This document shows, piece by piece, positions 1 to 7,554 of a DNA stretch of 17,132 nucleotides. Made by a program: the position numbers and the translations under genes. Every line of letters begins with the position of its first letter. Position 1 is the first letter of the stretch. The stretch spans positions 1 through 17,132 of the forward strand of contig DLOX01000052.1 in the NCBI GenBank assembly GCA_002478575.1, read 5' to 3'. Under the pieces are notes generated by a model, which was not told the origin of the DNA, searched no databases, and saw only the letters and a program-made list of their open reading frames with translations. The DNA comes from Sphingomonadales bacterium UBA7473. Lineage in GTDB: Bacteria; Pseudomonadota; Alphaproteobacteria; Sphingomonadales; Sphingomonadaceae.

Positions 1-1128
1 AACTATGAAACGGTCAAATATTTCAATGCGGAAGCGCGGGAAACCGATCATTATGGCAAGGTGGCAAAGCGCTGGGCCGAAGCGGCGATCAAGTCAGAAA
101 ATTCGCTGGCTTTGCTCAATATCGGCCAATCCCTCATCACCAATCTGATGATGGCCGGGGCCATGGCCTATAGCGTGTGGGGCTGGGGGCAAGGTCGTTT
201 CACGACTGGCGATGTGGTGCTGGTGAACACGTATCTAGCCCAGCTTTTCCGCCCGCTGGATTTGCTTGGCATGGTTTATCGCACGATCCGCCAAGGCATT
301 GTCGATATGGAGGCGATGTTCAAACTGATCGATCGCGATCCGGAGATTGCCGACAAGCCCGGCGCAGTGCCGCTGACAGTGGTGGGCGGCGAAGTGCGCT
401 TTGAAGATGTGCGCTTCCAATATGAGGAAGGCCGCACGATCCTTCAGGGCCTAAGCTTCACCATTCCGCCGGGCAAGACGCTCGCGGTAGTTGGGCCGTC
501 GGGTGCGGGCAAATCAACCCTCTCGCGATTGCTCTATCGTTTCTACGACGTGCAGGGCGGACGGATCCTGATCGATGGCCAAGACGTTCGCGATGTGACG
601 CAAAGCTCGCTTCGCGCCCAGATTGGGATCGTGCCGCAGGATACGGTTCTCTTCAATGAAACGATATCCTTCAACATTGGTTATGGCCGCGAAGGGGCAG
701 GCGAGCGAGAGATCGAGTCAGCAGCCAAGGGTGCCGCCATTGATGGCTTTATCGCGTCTCAGCCCAAGGGCTTTGACACAGAAGTCGGCGAACGGGGCTT
801 GAAGCTTTCAGGTGGTGAAAAGCAGCGCGTGGCCATTGCGCGCACCTTGCTCAAAGACCCGCCAATCTTGATCCTTGATGAAGCGACCTCTGCACTCGAC
901 AGTCGCACCGAAGCCGCCATCCAAGCGACCCTCAACCAAGTCGCGGCGCGGCGGACGACCATCGTGATTGCGCATCGCCTGTCGACCATCACTGATGCCG
1001 ATGAGATCATCGTGCTCGATGGTGGCAAAGCGGCAGAACGCGGCACGCATCAAGATTTGTTGCGCGCGGGCGGTCTTTATGCTGCGATGTGGAATAGGCA
1101 ACAGACAGAGAGTGAGGAAGAGGCATGA
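1..1128 (+). CDS. atm1: Atm1-type ABC exporter, permease plus ATPase (5' end outside window)
   Basis: This is the C-terminal 375 residues of a fused permease/ATPase half-transporter of the Atm1/ABCB7/HMT1 family. The frame is open from base 1 and begins with NYETVKYF, a family hallmark, so the start lies upstream; the GTG at 61 is internal. The last membrane helices (about residues 35-105) include NIGQ, in the region that contacts glutathione in the Novosphingobium Atm1 structure. The nucleotide-binding domain follows: Walker A GPSGAGKST from residue 165, Q-loop VPQD, signature LSGGE at 269-273, Walker B ILDE with D293 and E294, and H-loop His325. Family members are inner-membrane dimers exporting glutathione-linked sulfur species or glutathione-metal conjugates. 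The stop overlaps the next start in an ATGA junction, so the two genes are probably co-translated. The family call is secure; the substrate is inferred. Confidence 0.95.
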   Translation, partial: NYETVKYFNAEARETDHYGKVAKRWAEAAIKSENSLALLNIGQSLITNLMMAGAMAYSVWGWGQGRFTTGDVVLVNTYLAQLFRPLDLLGMVYRTIRQGIVDMEAMFKLIDRDPEIADKPGAVPLTVVGGEVRFEDVRFQYEEGRTILQGLSFTIPPGKTLAVVGPSGAGKSTLSRLLYRFYDVQGGRILIDGQDVRDVTQSSLRAQIGIVPQDTVLFNETISFNIGYGREGAGEREIESAAKGAAIDGFIASQPKGFDTEVGERGLKLSGGEKQRVAIARTLLKDPPILILDEATSALDSRTEAAIQATLNQVAARRTTIVIAHRLSTITDADEIIVLDGGKAAERGTHQDLLRAGGLYAAMWNRQQTESEEEA

Positions 1129-1832
1129 GCATTTGGGCAACGCGGCTGGGAAGCTGGACGAAGATTGGTGGCATTGGCGCTGCCGTGCTGGCGCTTGTTG
1201 GCAGCTATGGGTCTGGCTTTGGGCTTTGGAATTTCCAAATTGGCTTCCTTTTCTTGGCGGTCGCGCTGGTTGCGGCACTGGTCGCTGTGATCTTTGGGGT
1301 TGTGGCGCTCGTCAAAGGGTCTCGATCCAGCGGCACGCTATTGGGTATCGGGTCCGCAATCGCCTTCCTCGGGATCATGGGCTATGTGATCAACATGGGG
1401 GCAAGCAATCCGCCGCTCCATGATATCACGACTGACCTAGCGAACCCGCCCGCTTTCCAAAAGCTTGAGCTGCGCAAGGATAATTTGGTCGGCGTCGATA
1501 CGATTGAAAATTGGCGCAAGGTTCATGGCGAAGCCCATCCAGACTTGAAGCCCATCAGCTTGGCCGCCGCGCCAGCCGAAGTGATCAAAAAAGCCGAGGA
1601 GCTGGTCAAAGCACGCGGTTGGGACGTGGCCTTGGTGTCTGCGGACCGGATTGAAGCGACGGAGACGGTATCCCCCTTCAAGTTCAAGGATGATGTGGTG
1701 ATCACTGTGGCCCCCGGCGCAGATGGCACAGGCTCTATCGTCAATATCCGTTCGGTCAGCCGCGTGGGCTTGAGCGATCTTGGATTGAATGCAGCGCGGG
1801 TGAAGGCTTTGGCGGCGGACCTGAAGGGATAA
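1125..1832 (+). CDS. DUF1499 domain membrane protein
   Basis: The 235-residue product has three predicted membrane helices (about residues 15-37, 40-62 and 69-91) and then a soluble domain. That domain opens with PPLHDITTDLANPPAF and closes with RVGLSDLGLNAARV, both typical of DUF1499. No enzymatic role is established for the family, and none can be read from the sequence. The ATG overlaps the stop of the Atm1-type exporter by 4 bp, so both are probably translated from one mRNA. The pairing might reflect shared envelope or metal/thiol homeostasis, but that is inference from position only. It converges with the DUF4349-like gene, leaving 25 bp between the two stops. Confidence 0.88.
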   Translation: MSIWATRLGSWTKIGGIGAAVLALVGSYGSGFGLWNFQIGFLFLAVALVAALVAVIFGVVALVKGSRSSGTLLGIGSAIAFLGIMGYVINMGASNPPLHDITTDLANPPAFQKLELRKDNLVGVDTIENWRKVHGEAHPDLKPISLAAAPAEVIKKAEELVKARGWDVALVSADRIEATETVSPFKFKDDVVITVAPGADGTGSIVNIRSVSRVGLSDLGLNAARVKALAADLKG

Positions 1833-1857
1833 GCCCGCCGCCGGGCCGTGGGAGGGG

Positions 1858-2700
1858 CTATTCCACAGCCTTGACTTTGCGGCCTCCAAACAGTCGCCAT
1901 CCGCCGTAAATGAGGCCCGCCAGCAGGACGAATGGCCCAAAGAGGCCAAGCAAATAGGCCATGGTGGTGGCGACTGCGGCAAGCGATACGGACCCTGCCA
2001 TCAGGCCCGTTTGCATCGCAGAAGTGCTTGGCTGATAGGTGAAGACCATTGGCGTATTGGCCAAGCTTTCGACTTGGTCAGATCTCGTCGCTTTGAGTCG
2101 GGTGAGTTGTGCCTTTAAGTCGCGGAGCTCTGCTGTCAGTTCGGCCTTTGCCGTTGCTGACAATTTGGGAATCGCCAACTGGGCCTCGATCTTGCGGATG
2201 TCAGCCTTCAACGCGTCTGCCGATTGATCGCCTGCAACTATCTGGCTGCCGACATCTTCGCCATTGGCGCGGCTGCTTTCAAGCTTACCTTCAGCACGCT
2301 CCACTATGGCCGTGGCATCGCGGCCAAAGGTCAAGGCGATTGCTGGATCAAGCTTGAAGCTGGTGCTGGCCTCGATGCGGCCACCCGCTTCTTTGTTGAA
2401 GGTCAGGCCCGTCACGCGACAACGGCTGAGGCCCAGTTTGCCGCACAATGCGGCATGCGCCTCTTGCGCCTCGGCAATGCGATTTTCGGCGAGCGAGAAA
2501 TCATAGCTGAAATCAAAAGCCACGCCCGGCGCAACCGATTGGCCAATATCGGGCGGAGAGCCTTCGAGTGACGCGGCATCGGTGGAGGCCTCTACGGCCT
2601 CAGTCGCGGCAGGGGCGGCGCTATCCGCCTCTTCAGCGGCTTTTTGGCTACAGGCGGAAACGGCGAGCAAAGCGGCGCCTGCCAAGAGCAATTTCTTCAT
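1858..2700 (-). CDS. DUF4349-like lipoprotein with C-terminal membrane anchor
   Basis: The 280-residue product begins with a lipoprotein signal peptide, MKKLLLAGAALLAVSAC, with the lipidated cysteine at residue 17. An Ala/Glu-rich, low-complexity linker runs to about residue 50. The middle resembles DUF4349. A charged Ala/Leu/Lys/Arg-rich segment around residues 160-215 looks like a coiled coil (LTAELRDLKAQLTRLKATR). Near the C terminus there are about two hydrophobic segments (SLAAVATTMAYLLGLFGPF and FVLLAGLIYGGWRLF) followed by a short basic tail. The start is ATG 2700, which has AAGGAG 7 nt upstream; the in-frame TTG at 2706 would sit only 1 nt from that site. Function is unknown, and an envelope-associated protein is likely. 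It lies downstream of the BLUF gene on the same strand, but about 260 bp and a large inverted repeat separate them. Confidence 0.8.
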   Translation of the reverse strand: MKKLLLAGAALLAVSACSQKAAEEADSAAPAATEAVEASTDAASLEGSPPDIGQSVAPGVAFDFSYDFSLAENRIAEAQEAHAALCGKLGLSRCRVTGLTFNKEAGGRIEASTSFKLDPAIALTFGRDATAIVERAEGKLESSRANGEDVGSQIVAGDQSADALKADIRKIEAQLAIPKLSATAKAELTAELRDLKAQLTRLKATRSDQVESLANTPMVFTYQPSTSAMQTGLMAGSVSLAAVATTMAYLLGLFGPFVLLAGLIYGGWRLFGGRKVKAVE

Positions 2701-2707
2701 CCTCAAT

Positions 2708-2713
2708 CTCCTT
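2708..2713 (-). promoter_or_regulatory. Ribosome binding site of the DUF4349-like gene
   Basis: AAGGAG on the minus strand ends 7 nt before ATG 2700. This spacing decides for ATG over the in-frame TTG at 2706, which would be 1 nt away. Confidence 0.7.
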
Positions 2714-2836
2714 CATCAGCCGCGCCTTCATTGTGCGGGCTTGATGAGGAGATTAGTCTACTGATTTAGTAGGGTATAATGGCGCTTCAGTGCAGAGCGA
2801 TGAAGAGTTGGTGCAGGGGAGACCATCAAGTTAGCA

Positions 2837-2935
2837 CGTCATTCCGGGCTTGACCCAGAATCCATGCCTCGATTTCCAGCCAGCGAGAAGGATCAAGCGG
2901 TGAGGCATGGACCCCGGATCAAGTCCGGGGTGACG
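2837..2935. repeat. Intergenic inverted repeat, REP-like palindromic element
   Basis: Two 34-bp arms (2837-2870 and 2902-2935) are reverse complements at 27 of 34 positions and flank a 31-bp spacer. All seven differences are transitions. The outer ends read CGTCA and TGACG, and the inner parts carry CCATGCCTC and GAGGCATGG. Sequences built on CGTCATTCCGGGCTTGA with a CCATGCC tail recur in intergenic DNA of many alphaproteobacteria; this is remembered, not searched. It lies after the stop of the BLUF gene and before the DUF4349-like gene on the same strand. As RNA it could form a long hairpin that protects or ends the BLUF transcript. No transposase is adjacent. Confidence 0.8.
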
Positions 2936-2959
2936 GAAGCGATTTTGAAATGTGCCGCC

Positions 2960-3367
2960 TCAAGCCATTTGCGGCTGAAGCATTGAGCTGAAGCTGGTGA
3001 ACAGCATGCGCGTTTCATTGCTGAACGTCTCTGGCCAATCGCGGAAGAGCTTTGCGGCTGAGCCTTCTTCTCGCAGCGGGACCGTCCGTGCTGTCATGGA
3101 CCAAGCCTCGCACTCCCGCTTTTCAATGGCCTGCTTGCGGATGATGACCATGCATTCATGACGTGAGTCGCCGCGAATGACGTCAAGCCGTTCTTCAACC
3201 GCTTCCTCTTGGCCTTCCAAAAGCTGCATGAAGCTCTCGCCATTATAGGCCAAAAGCCCAGTAATTCCGTCTTCGGCGTTGCGCCGCGCGGCTTCTTCCA
3301 CAAGCTGTTCAAGATCGACGCTATCAAATGGATGGCGCACGGTGCTGACATAGACGACCGACTTCAT
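2960..3367 (-). CDS. Short BLUF-domain blue-light receptor
   Basis: The 135-residue product is a single BLUF (FAD-binding blue-light sensor) domain of about 95 residues with a short C-terminal extension. The key residues are present: Tyr6, Asn30, Gln48, Trp89 and Met91. Their spacing of 24, 42, 83 and 85 residues from the Tyr matches AppA Y21, N45, Q63, W104 and M106. GITGLL and FMQLLEG are typical motifs. The usual RxF before the Trp is REC here. There is no fused EAL, GGDEF or cyclase domain, so like PixD or BlrB it would have to signal through a separate partner protein. ATG 3367 is preceded by AAGGAAAG on the minus strand. It is divergent from the molybdenum hydroxylase gene across 138 bp. 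Flavin binding and photoactivity are inferred from these residues; the output is unknown. Confidence 0.93.
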   Translation of the reverse strand: MKSVVYVSTVRHPFDSVDLEQLVEEAARRNAEDGITGLLAYNGESFMQLLEGQEEAVEERLDVIRGDSRHECMVIIRKQAIEKRECEAWSMTARTVPLREEGSAAKLFRDWPETFSNETRMLFTSFSSMLQPQMA

Positions 3368-3443
3368 CGGCTCTTTCCTTTTCCCTGTCGCTCCACCGAG
3401 TCGGAATTAAGCAAAGGACTTGTCCAGACAAAATACGGGCGAA

Positions 3444-3453
3444 AGGCTAGCCT
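3444..3453. promoter_or_regulatory. 10-bp perfect palindrome in the divergent control region
   Basis: AGGCTAGCCT is perfectly self-complementary and lies between the divergent BLUF and molybdenum hydroxylase genes. It could be a regulator half-site or chance; it starts 19 bp before the longer palindrome at 3463. Confidence 0.25.
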
Positions 3454-3462
3454 ATTAGGTGA

Positions 3463-3478
3463 TTGGGATTGATCCCAA
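3463..3478. promoter_or_regulatory. 16-bp palindrome, candidate operator upstream of the molybdenum hydroxylase
   Basis: TTGGGAT-TG-ATCCCAA has perfect 7-bp arms around a 2-bp centre. It ends 27 bp before ATG 3506, a position suited to a repressor overlapping the promoter or transcript start. No T-run follows, so it is not a terminator. No binding protein can be named from the sequence. Confidence 0.4.
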
Positions 3479-3505
3479 GCCTCAAGCCTCTAAACGCTAA
3501 CCCCG

Positions 3506-5719
3506 ATGCGTCGGGACTTTATCAATCAAGAAGCGGAAAAGCCGCCTTTGCTCAGCCGTCGGGATTTGATTGTCGGAGGCACGGCTGTTGGCGCGTTGGT
3601 GGTCGGTTGGTCGCTATGGCCCCGTGTTAACGCCCCCAATTTGGCAGCGGCACCCGGTGAGACAATTCTCAACGGCTATATCAAGATCGGAAAAGACGGG
3701 CATATCGTTGTTGTGTCCCCCCAGATTGAAATGGGGCAAGGCAGCTATACCCATATCGCGCAGATTGTTGCGGATGAAATGGGAGCCGACTGGCGGACGA
3801 TTGGGGTGGAGCCTGCACCGATCAATGGGCTCTACGCCAACAGCTTGCTCTCTGCCGAATGGAAATCGGGCCTGCTCCCCGCTTCGCCGCTCCAAGGGAC
3901 AGGCAGTTCGTCCACCATCCGCGCCTTTGCCGAACCAGTCCGCGAAGCTGCCGCAGGCGCGCGCATTTTACTCTCCATGGCCGCCGCTGACCAATGGGAT
4001 GCCAGCTGGGAAGCCTGCGATACCGATGAAGGCTTTGTGACGCTTGGCAAGGAACGCACGCGCTTTGGCGATGTGGCAGAGGCAGCTTCGCGCTTTCATC
4101 TGCCTGATGCACTGCCGCGCCGAGTGGGCGGAACGCGGCTGGCGGGGCGCGGGGTCAATCGGCTCGATATTCCAGCGAAACTTGATGGCTCGGCCAATTA
4201 TGCGGCGGATATTCGCCTGCCTGATATGCTGTTCGCAGCGATCCGCCAGGGTCCGCCCGGCGACAGCAAGCTCATAAGCTTTGACAAACAAGCCGCCCTC
4301 AAAATGCCGGGTGTCTTTTCGATCATTGATCATGAGCGCTGGGTCGCGGTTGCCGCCAATAATTGGTGGGCGGCGAACAAGGCGCTGGATGCGGCCAAGC
4401 CCAAATTTGAAACCGCAGGCTTGCCGATCACCAATACGACCATCGCCAAGGCTTTGGATGAAGCGTTGAAGGCCGATGGCAAGACCATGCTTGACCAAGG
4501 CGATGCTGAAAGCGTGTTGGCCGCGGGAAAGCCGATCACGCGCAGTTACCGTGCAGGCCTTGCGCCCCACGCCGCGCTTGAACCAATGGCGGCGACAGCG
4601 TCGTTCGAAAAGGGCCGCTTGCAGCTTTGGATCGCAACGCAAGTGCCTGATCTGGCGCGACGCACAGCGGCACGAGTGGCTGGGCTCAACCCGGACCAAG
4701 TCATCCTTCACGCGATGCAAGTCGGCGGATCCTTCGGGCGCAAATATGAGGTGGAGATTGCTGGGCAAGCAGCCCTCCTTGCGATGAAGCTTGAACGGCC
4801 CGTGCAGCTCATATGGTCGCGTTCTGAGGATCATGCGCAGGATCGGATGCGGCCGCCTGCGGTTGCAAAGCTCAGCGCCCGGTTCGCGCCCGGTGGTCGG
4901 ATCGAAGCCATGTCCATTGATATTGCGACGCCGGACGGCCTTGCCGAAGTGATCAAGCGCAATCGCGATGGGCATCGCCCTGCCAAGGCGCAGGAAAAGG
5001 CGGTTGGCTCCTCTACTGCCCGGACAGTTGATGGCGCAGTGCCACCTTATGGTATCCCTTCACTTTTGATCCGCCATCACCCGGCAGACATTGCCTTGCC
5101 GGTCGGTAAAGTGCGTGGCGGGATGGATGGGGTCAACGCCTTTTTCATCGAATGCTTCATTGATGAGTTGGCGGCGGAGGCGCGGCGTGATTCCTTCTCC
5201 TTCCGGCTCGGCATTCTTGCGGGCAATCCGCGCCTTGCCCAATGTTTGACGAAAGTGACGGCGCGCGGCGGCTGGGAAGGCGGCGCGCAAGGCACATCGC
5301 AAGGGCTCGCCTGTCATTCGATGCAGGGGAGCCATATCGCCGTGATGGCCGAAGCGATCATGGGCGAAGATGGCCGCGCAAAGGTCCGCAAGTTGGTCGC
5401 GGTGGCCGACGTTGGCCGCGTGCTCAATCCCGATATCGCCCGGCAACAGATTGAAGGCGGCTTGCTATTCGGTATGGGGCTCGCGACGGGCGTGCCCATT
5501 GAAATGAAGGGCCGCTATCCAGAGCCACGGCGGTTGGGTGCGCTGGGTTTGCCATTGCTTGCCGACATGCCAGAGATTTCGGTTGAGCTTATCCGATCCA
5601 AAGAGGCCCCCGGCGGCTTAGGCGAATTGGCCGTATCGCCAGTTGCGCCTGCCATCGCCAATGCAATCTTCGCAGGAAGTGGCCAACGCCTGCGCGCGCT
5701 TCCGCTTGGCCAGAAATGA
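3506..5719 (+). CDS. Molybdenum hydroxylase large subunit (xanthine dehydrogenase family), Tat-exported
   Basis: The 737-residue product is a molybdopterin-binding subunit of the xanthine dehydrogenase/aldehyde oxidase family, closest in style to the isoquinoline 1-oxidoreductase beta subunit (IorB). A twin-arginine signal (LSRRDLIVGG, about residues 16-25) precedes a hydrophobic stretch, so folded, cofactor-loaded export is likely. Cofactor and substrate motifs follow: QGSYTHIAQIVADE near the N terminus, HAALEPM at 355-361, GGSFGRK at 407-413, and GGLGE ending in the expected catalytic Glu707. The family length is about 730-760, so it is complete. An in-frame stop at 3491 makes ATG 3506 the first ATG; no clear ribosome site is visible. 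These enzymes normally need a small [2Fe-2S] subunit as electron outlet, and none is encoded nearby. The substrate is unknown. hemH starts 4 bp after the stop. Confidence 0.9.
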   Translation: MRRDFINQEAEKPPLLSRRDLIVGGTAVGALVVGWSLWPRVNAPNLAAAPGETILNGYIKIGKDGHIVVVSPQIEMGQGSYTHIAQIVADEMGADWRTIGVEPAPINGLYANSLLSAEWKSGLLPASPLQGTGSSSTIRAFAEPVREAAAGARILLSMAAADQWDASWEACDTDEGFVTLGKERTRFGDVAEAASRFHLPDALPRRVGGTRLAGRGVNRLDIPAKLDGSANYAADIRLPDMLFAAIRQGPPGDSKLISFDKQAALKMPGVFSIIDHERWVAVAANNWWAANKALDAAKPKFETAGLPITNTTIAKALDEALKADGKTMLDQGDAESVLAAGKPITRSYRAGLAPHAALEPMAATASFEKGRLQLWIATQVPDLARRTAARVAGLNPDQVILHAMQVGGSFGRKYEVEIAGQAALLAMKLERPVQLIWSRSEDHAQDRMRPPAVAKLSARFAPGGRIEAMSIDIATPDGLAEVIKRNRDGHRPAKAQEKAVGSSTARTVDGAVPPYGIPSLLIRHHPADIALPVGKVRGGMDGVNAFFIECFIDELAAEARRDSFSFRLGILAGNPRLAQCLTKVTARGGWEGGAQGTSQGLACHSMQGSHIAVMAEAIMGEDGRAKVRKLVAVADVGRVLNPDIARQQIEGGLLFGMGLATGVPIEMKGRYPEPRRLGALGLPLLADMPEISVELIRSKEAPGGLGELAVSPVAPAIANAIFAGSGQRLRALPLGQK

Positions 5720-5723
5720 CCCC

Positions 5724-6731
5724 ATGGAAAAGCCTGCATCGCATCCGAATATCCCAAGCCCGCGCATAGGCGTTTTGCTGATCAATCTTGGCACGCCTGA
5801 TGCGCCAGAGCCGGGGCCAGTGCGGCGCTATTTGAAGCAGTTCTTGTCTGACCGCCGCGTGGTGGAAATTCCGCCAATCATCTGGCAGCCGATCTTGCGC
5901 GGCGTGATCCTGACGACCCGGCCCAAGAAATCCGCTCATGCTTATGCGCAAATTTGGACGCCCGAAGGCTCACCCTTGGCTGTTGTCACCCGCAAACAGT
6001 CCGAGGCTTTGCAAGGTGCTTTTGGCCCCGATGTGATGGTCGATTGGGCCATGCGTTACGGCACGCCTTCGATTGAGCAGAAGTTGTCGACACTGTGTGA
6101 CGCAGGCTGCACCCGCATCCTGATCGCGTCGCTCTATCCGCAATATAGTGGAGCGACGACCGCCACAGGCTTTGATGAAGTGGCTCGCGTGCTGAGCAAG
6201 AAGCGTTGGCAGCCTGCGCTTCGAACGTTGCCGCCTTACCATGATGACCCTGCCTATATTGATGCGCTTGCGGCCTCAGTGAAGGACGGTTTGGCCAAGC
6301 TTGATTTCACGCCGGACGCTTTGCTCGCCAGTTTCCACTCCATGCCGCTTCGGACGTTGGAGTTGGGTGATCCTTATCATTGTCATTGTATGAAGACTGC
6401 GCGCTTGCTCGGCGAAGCGTTGGGGCAGCCGCTCACCGTCTCCTTCCAGTCGCGGCTTGGTCGGGCCAAATGGCTGGAGCCTGCGACGGACAAAACGCTT
6501 GAGGGCTTGCCCGGAAAAGGCATCAAGAAAGTCGCGGTCTTCACGCCCGGCTTCTCGGCTGACAATCTCGAAACGCTCGAAGAAGTGGCGATGCAAGGCA
6601 AGGAGAGCTTCATAGAAAGCGGCGGAGAAAGTTTTGCTTATCTTCCTTGCCTCAACGCCAGCGAAACCGGGATTAAAATGCTTCGGACTTTACTTTCACG
6701 TGAACTTGCGGGGTGGGTCAGCGCGCCATAA
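5724..6731 (+). CDS. hemH: Ferrochelatase
   Basis: The 335-residue ferrochelatase inserts Fe2+ into protoporphyrin IX, the last step of protoheme synthesis. IGVLLINLGTPDAP near the N terminus, LYPQYSGATTAT and DPYHCHC are family motifs. The catalytic His205 lies in ASFHSMP and the acidic Glu283 in LETLEEVA. The start is ATG 5724: earlier in-frame starts lie inside the preceding gene, and family N termini begin 5-15 residues before IGVLLINLGTP. The ribosome site is weak, which fits translational coupling to the molybdenum hydroxylase gene 4 bp upstream. Several cysteines are present; some bacterial ferrochelatases carry a [2Fe-2S] cluster, but I cannot tell whether this one does. The length is normal. 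Confidence 0.96.
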   Translation: MEKPASHPNIPSPRIGVLLINLGTPDAPEPGPVRRYLKQFLSDRRVVEIPPIIWQPILRGVILTTRPKKSAHAYAQIWTPEGSPLAVVTRKQSEALQGAFGPDVMVDWAMRYGTPSIEQKLSTLCDAGCTRILIASLYPQYSGATTATGFDEVARVLSKKRWQPALRTLPPYHDDPAYIDALAASVKDGLAKLDFTPDALLASFHSMPLRTLELGDPYHCHCMKTARLLGEALGQPLTVSFQSRLGRAKWLEPATDKTLEGLPGKGIKKVAVFTPGFSADNLETLEEVAMQGKESFIESGGESFAYLPCLNASETGIKMLRTLLSRELAGWVSAP

Positions 6732-6763
6732 TCTCCGCGAAGAATCACTTGAAAGGAGATGCT

Positions 6764-7486
6764 ATGAGCCGTGTTGCCATTGTTACCGGGGGAACAAGAG
6801 GAATAGGCGCGGCGATTAGCTTGGCGTTAAAGGCGAAAGGTGTCACCGTCGTCGCCAATTATGCAGGCAATGTTGACAAGGCGAAGGCCTTTGAGGCGGA
6901 ACAGGGCATCAAAGTGGTGCAATGGGATGTCGGCGATCATCAGGCCTGCCTCGATCAATGTGCCGCCATTGCCGAAGAGGTTGGTCCCGTCGATATCCTC
7001 GTCAACAATGCCGGCATCACGCGCGACACAACCCTCATGCGCATGACCTATGAAATGTGGGACGATGTCATGCGCGTCAATTTGGGCGGTTGCTTCAATA
7101 TGGCGAAGGGCGTTTTTGCGGGCATGAAGGACCGCGGTTGGGGCCGGATCGTCAATATTGGCTCGATCAATGGCCAGGGCGGGCAATATGGTCAGGTCAA
7201 TTATGCTGCCGCCAAGTCAGGGATTCATGGCTTCACAAAGGCTTTGGCGCAGGAAGGCGCGAAATTTGGCATCACCGTCAATGCGCTGGCCCCCGGCTAT
7301 ATCGATACGGATATGGTGGCAGCAGTGCCGGAAGATGTACTGGCGAAGATTGTCGCCAAGATCCCCGTCGGGCGTTTGGGCCAAGCTGAAGAAATTGCGC
7401 GCGGCGTGGCGTTCCTCTGTTCGGATGATGCGGCTTTTGTCACAGGCTCCACGCTTTCGATCAACGGTGGACAACATATGTATTAG
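6764..7486 (+). CDS. phbB: Acetoacetyl-CoA reductase (SDR family)
   Basis: The 240-residue short-chain dehydrogenase reduces acetoacetyl-CoA to (R)-3-hydroxybutyryl-CoA with NADPH, the second step of polyhydroxybutyrate synthesis. It has the Rossmann motif TGGTRGIG, the NNAG motif, and a catalytic tetrad Asn106, Ser134, Tyr147 and Lys151. SINGQGGQYGQVNYAAAK is very like PhaB and distinguishes it from FabG. The start is ATG 6764, with AAAGGAG about 7 nt upstream; the frame extends further up but without a comparable site. It follows hemH after 32 bp. No thiolase (phaA) or PHB synthase (phaC) gene is in the window, so any pathway partners lie elsewhere. A FabG-like role is the main alternative. 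Confidence 0.9.
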   Translation: MSRVAIVTGGTRGIGAAISLALKAKGVTVVANYAGNVDKAKAFEAEQGIKVVQWDVGDHQACLDQCAAIAEEVGPVDILVNNAGITRDTTLMRMTYEMWDDVMRVNLGGCFNMAKGVFAGMKDRGWGRIVNIGSINGQGGQYGQVNYAAAKSGIHGFTKALAQEGAKFGITVNALAPGYIDTDMVAAVPEDVLAKIVAKIPVGRLGQAEEIARGVAFLCSDDAAFVTGSTLSINGGQHMY

Positions 7487-7554
7487 GCCTTCCCTCCTTG
7501 GCCCCGCCTGATTAAAGGCCGCGCCCAAGGGACGCATAAGGGGATGGGAAGCAT

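Noticed and set aside
1833..1846. Small GC hairpin (GCCCG-CCGC-CGGGC) between the convergent stops of the DUF1499 and DUF4349-like genes
   Set aside because: The stem is only 5 bp and no T-run follows on either strand, so I would not call it a terminator.
2775..2780. Perfect TATAAT on the plus strand
   Set aside because: No matching -35 box lies 16-18 bp upstream, and the next plus-strand gene is more than 700 bp away, with a minus-strand gene in between.
3968..4975. Long open frame (335 codons) antisense to the molybdenum hydroxylase gene
   Set aside because: The product resembles no family and lacks a ribosome site. The sense frame is a clear conserved enzyme, so this is a codon-bias shadow.
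7496..7530. Inverted CCTTGG / CCAAGG in the phbB-prs gap
   Set aside because: Only six outer base pairs match cleanly, the inner part pairs poorly, and there is no T-run; it is too weak to call.
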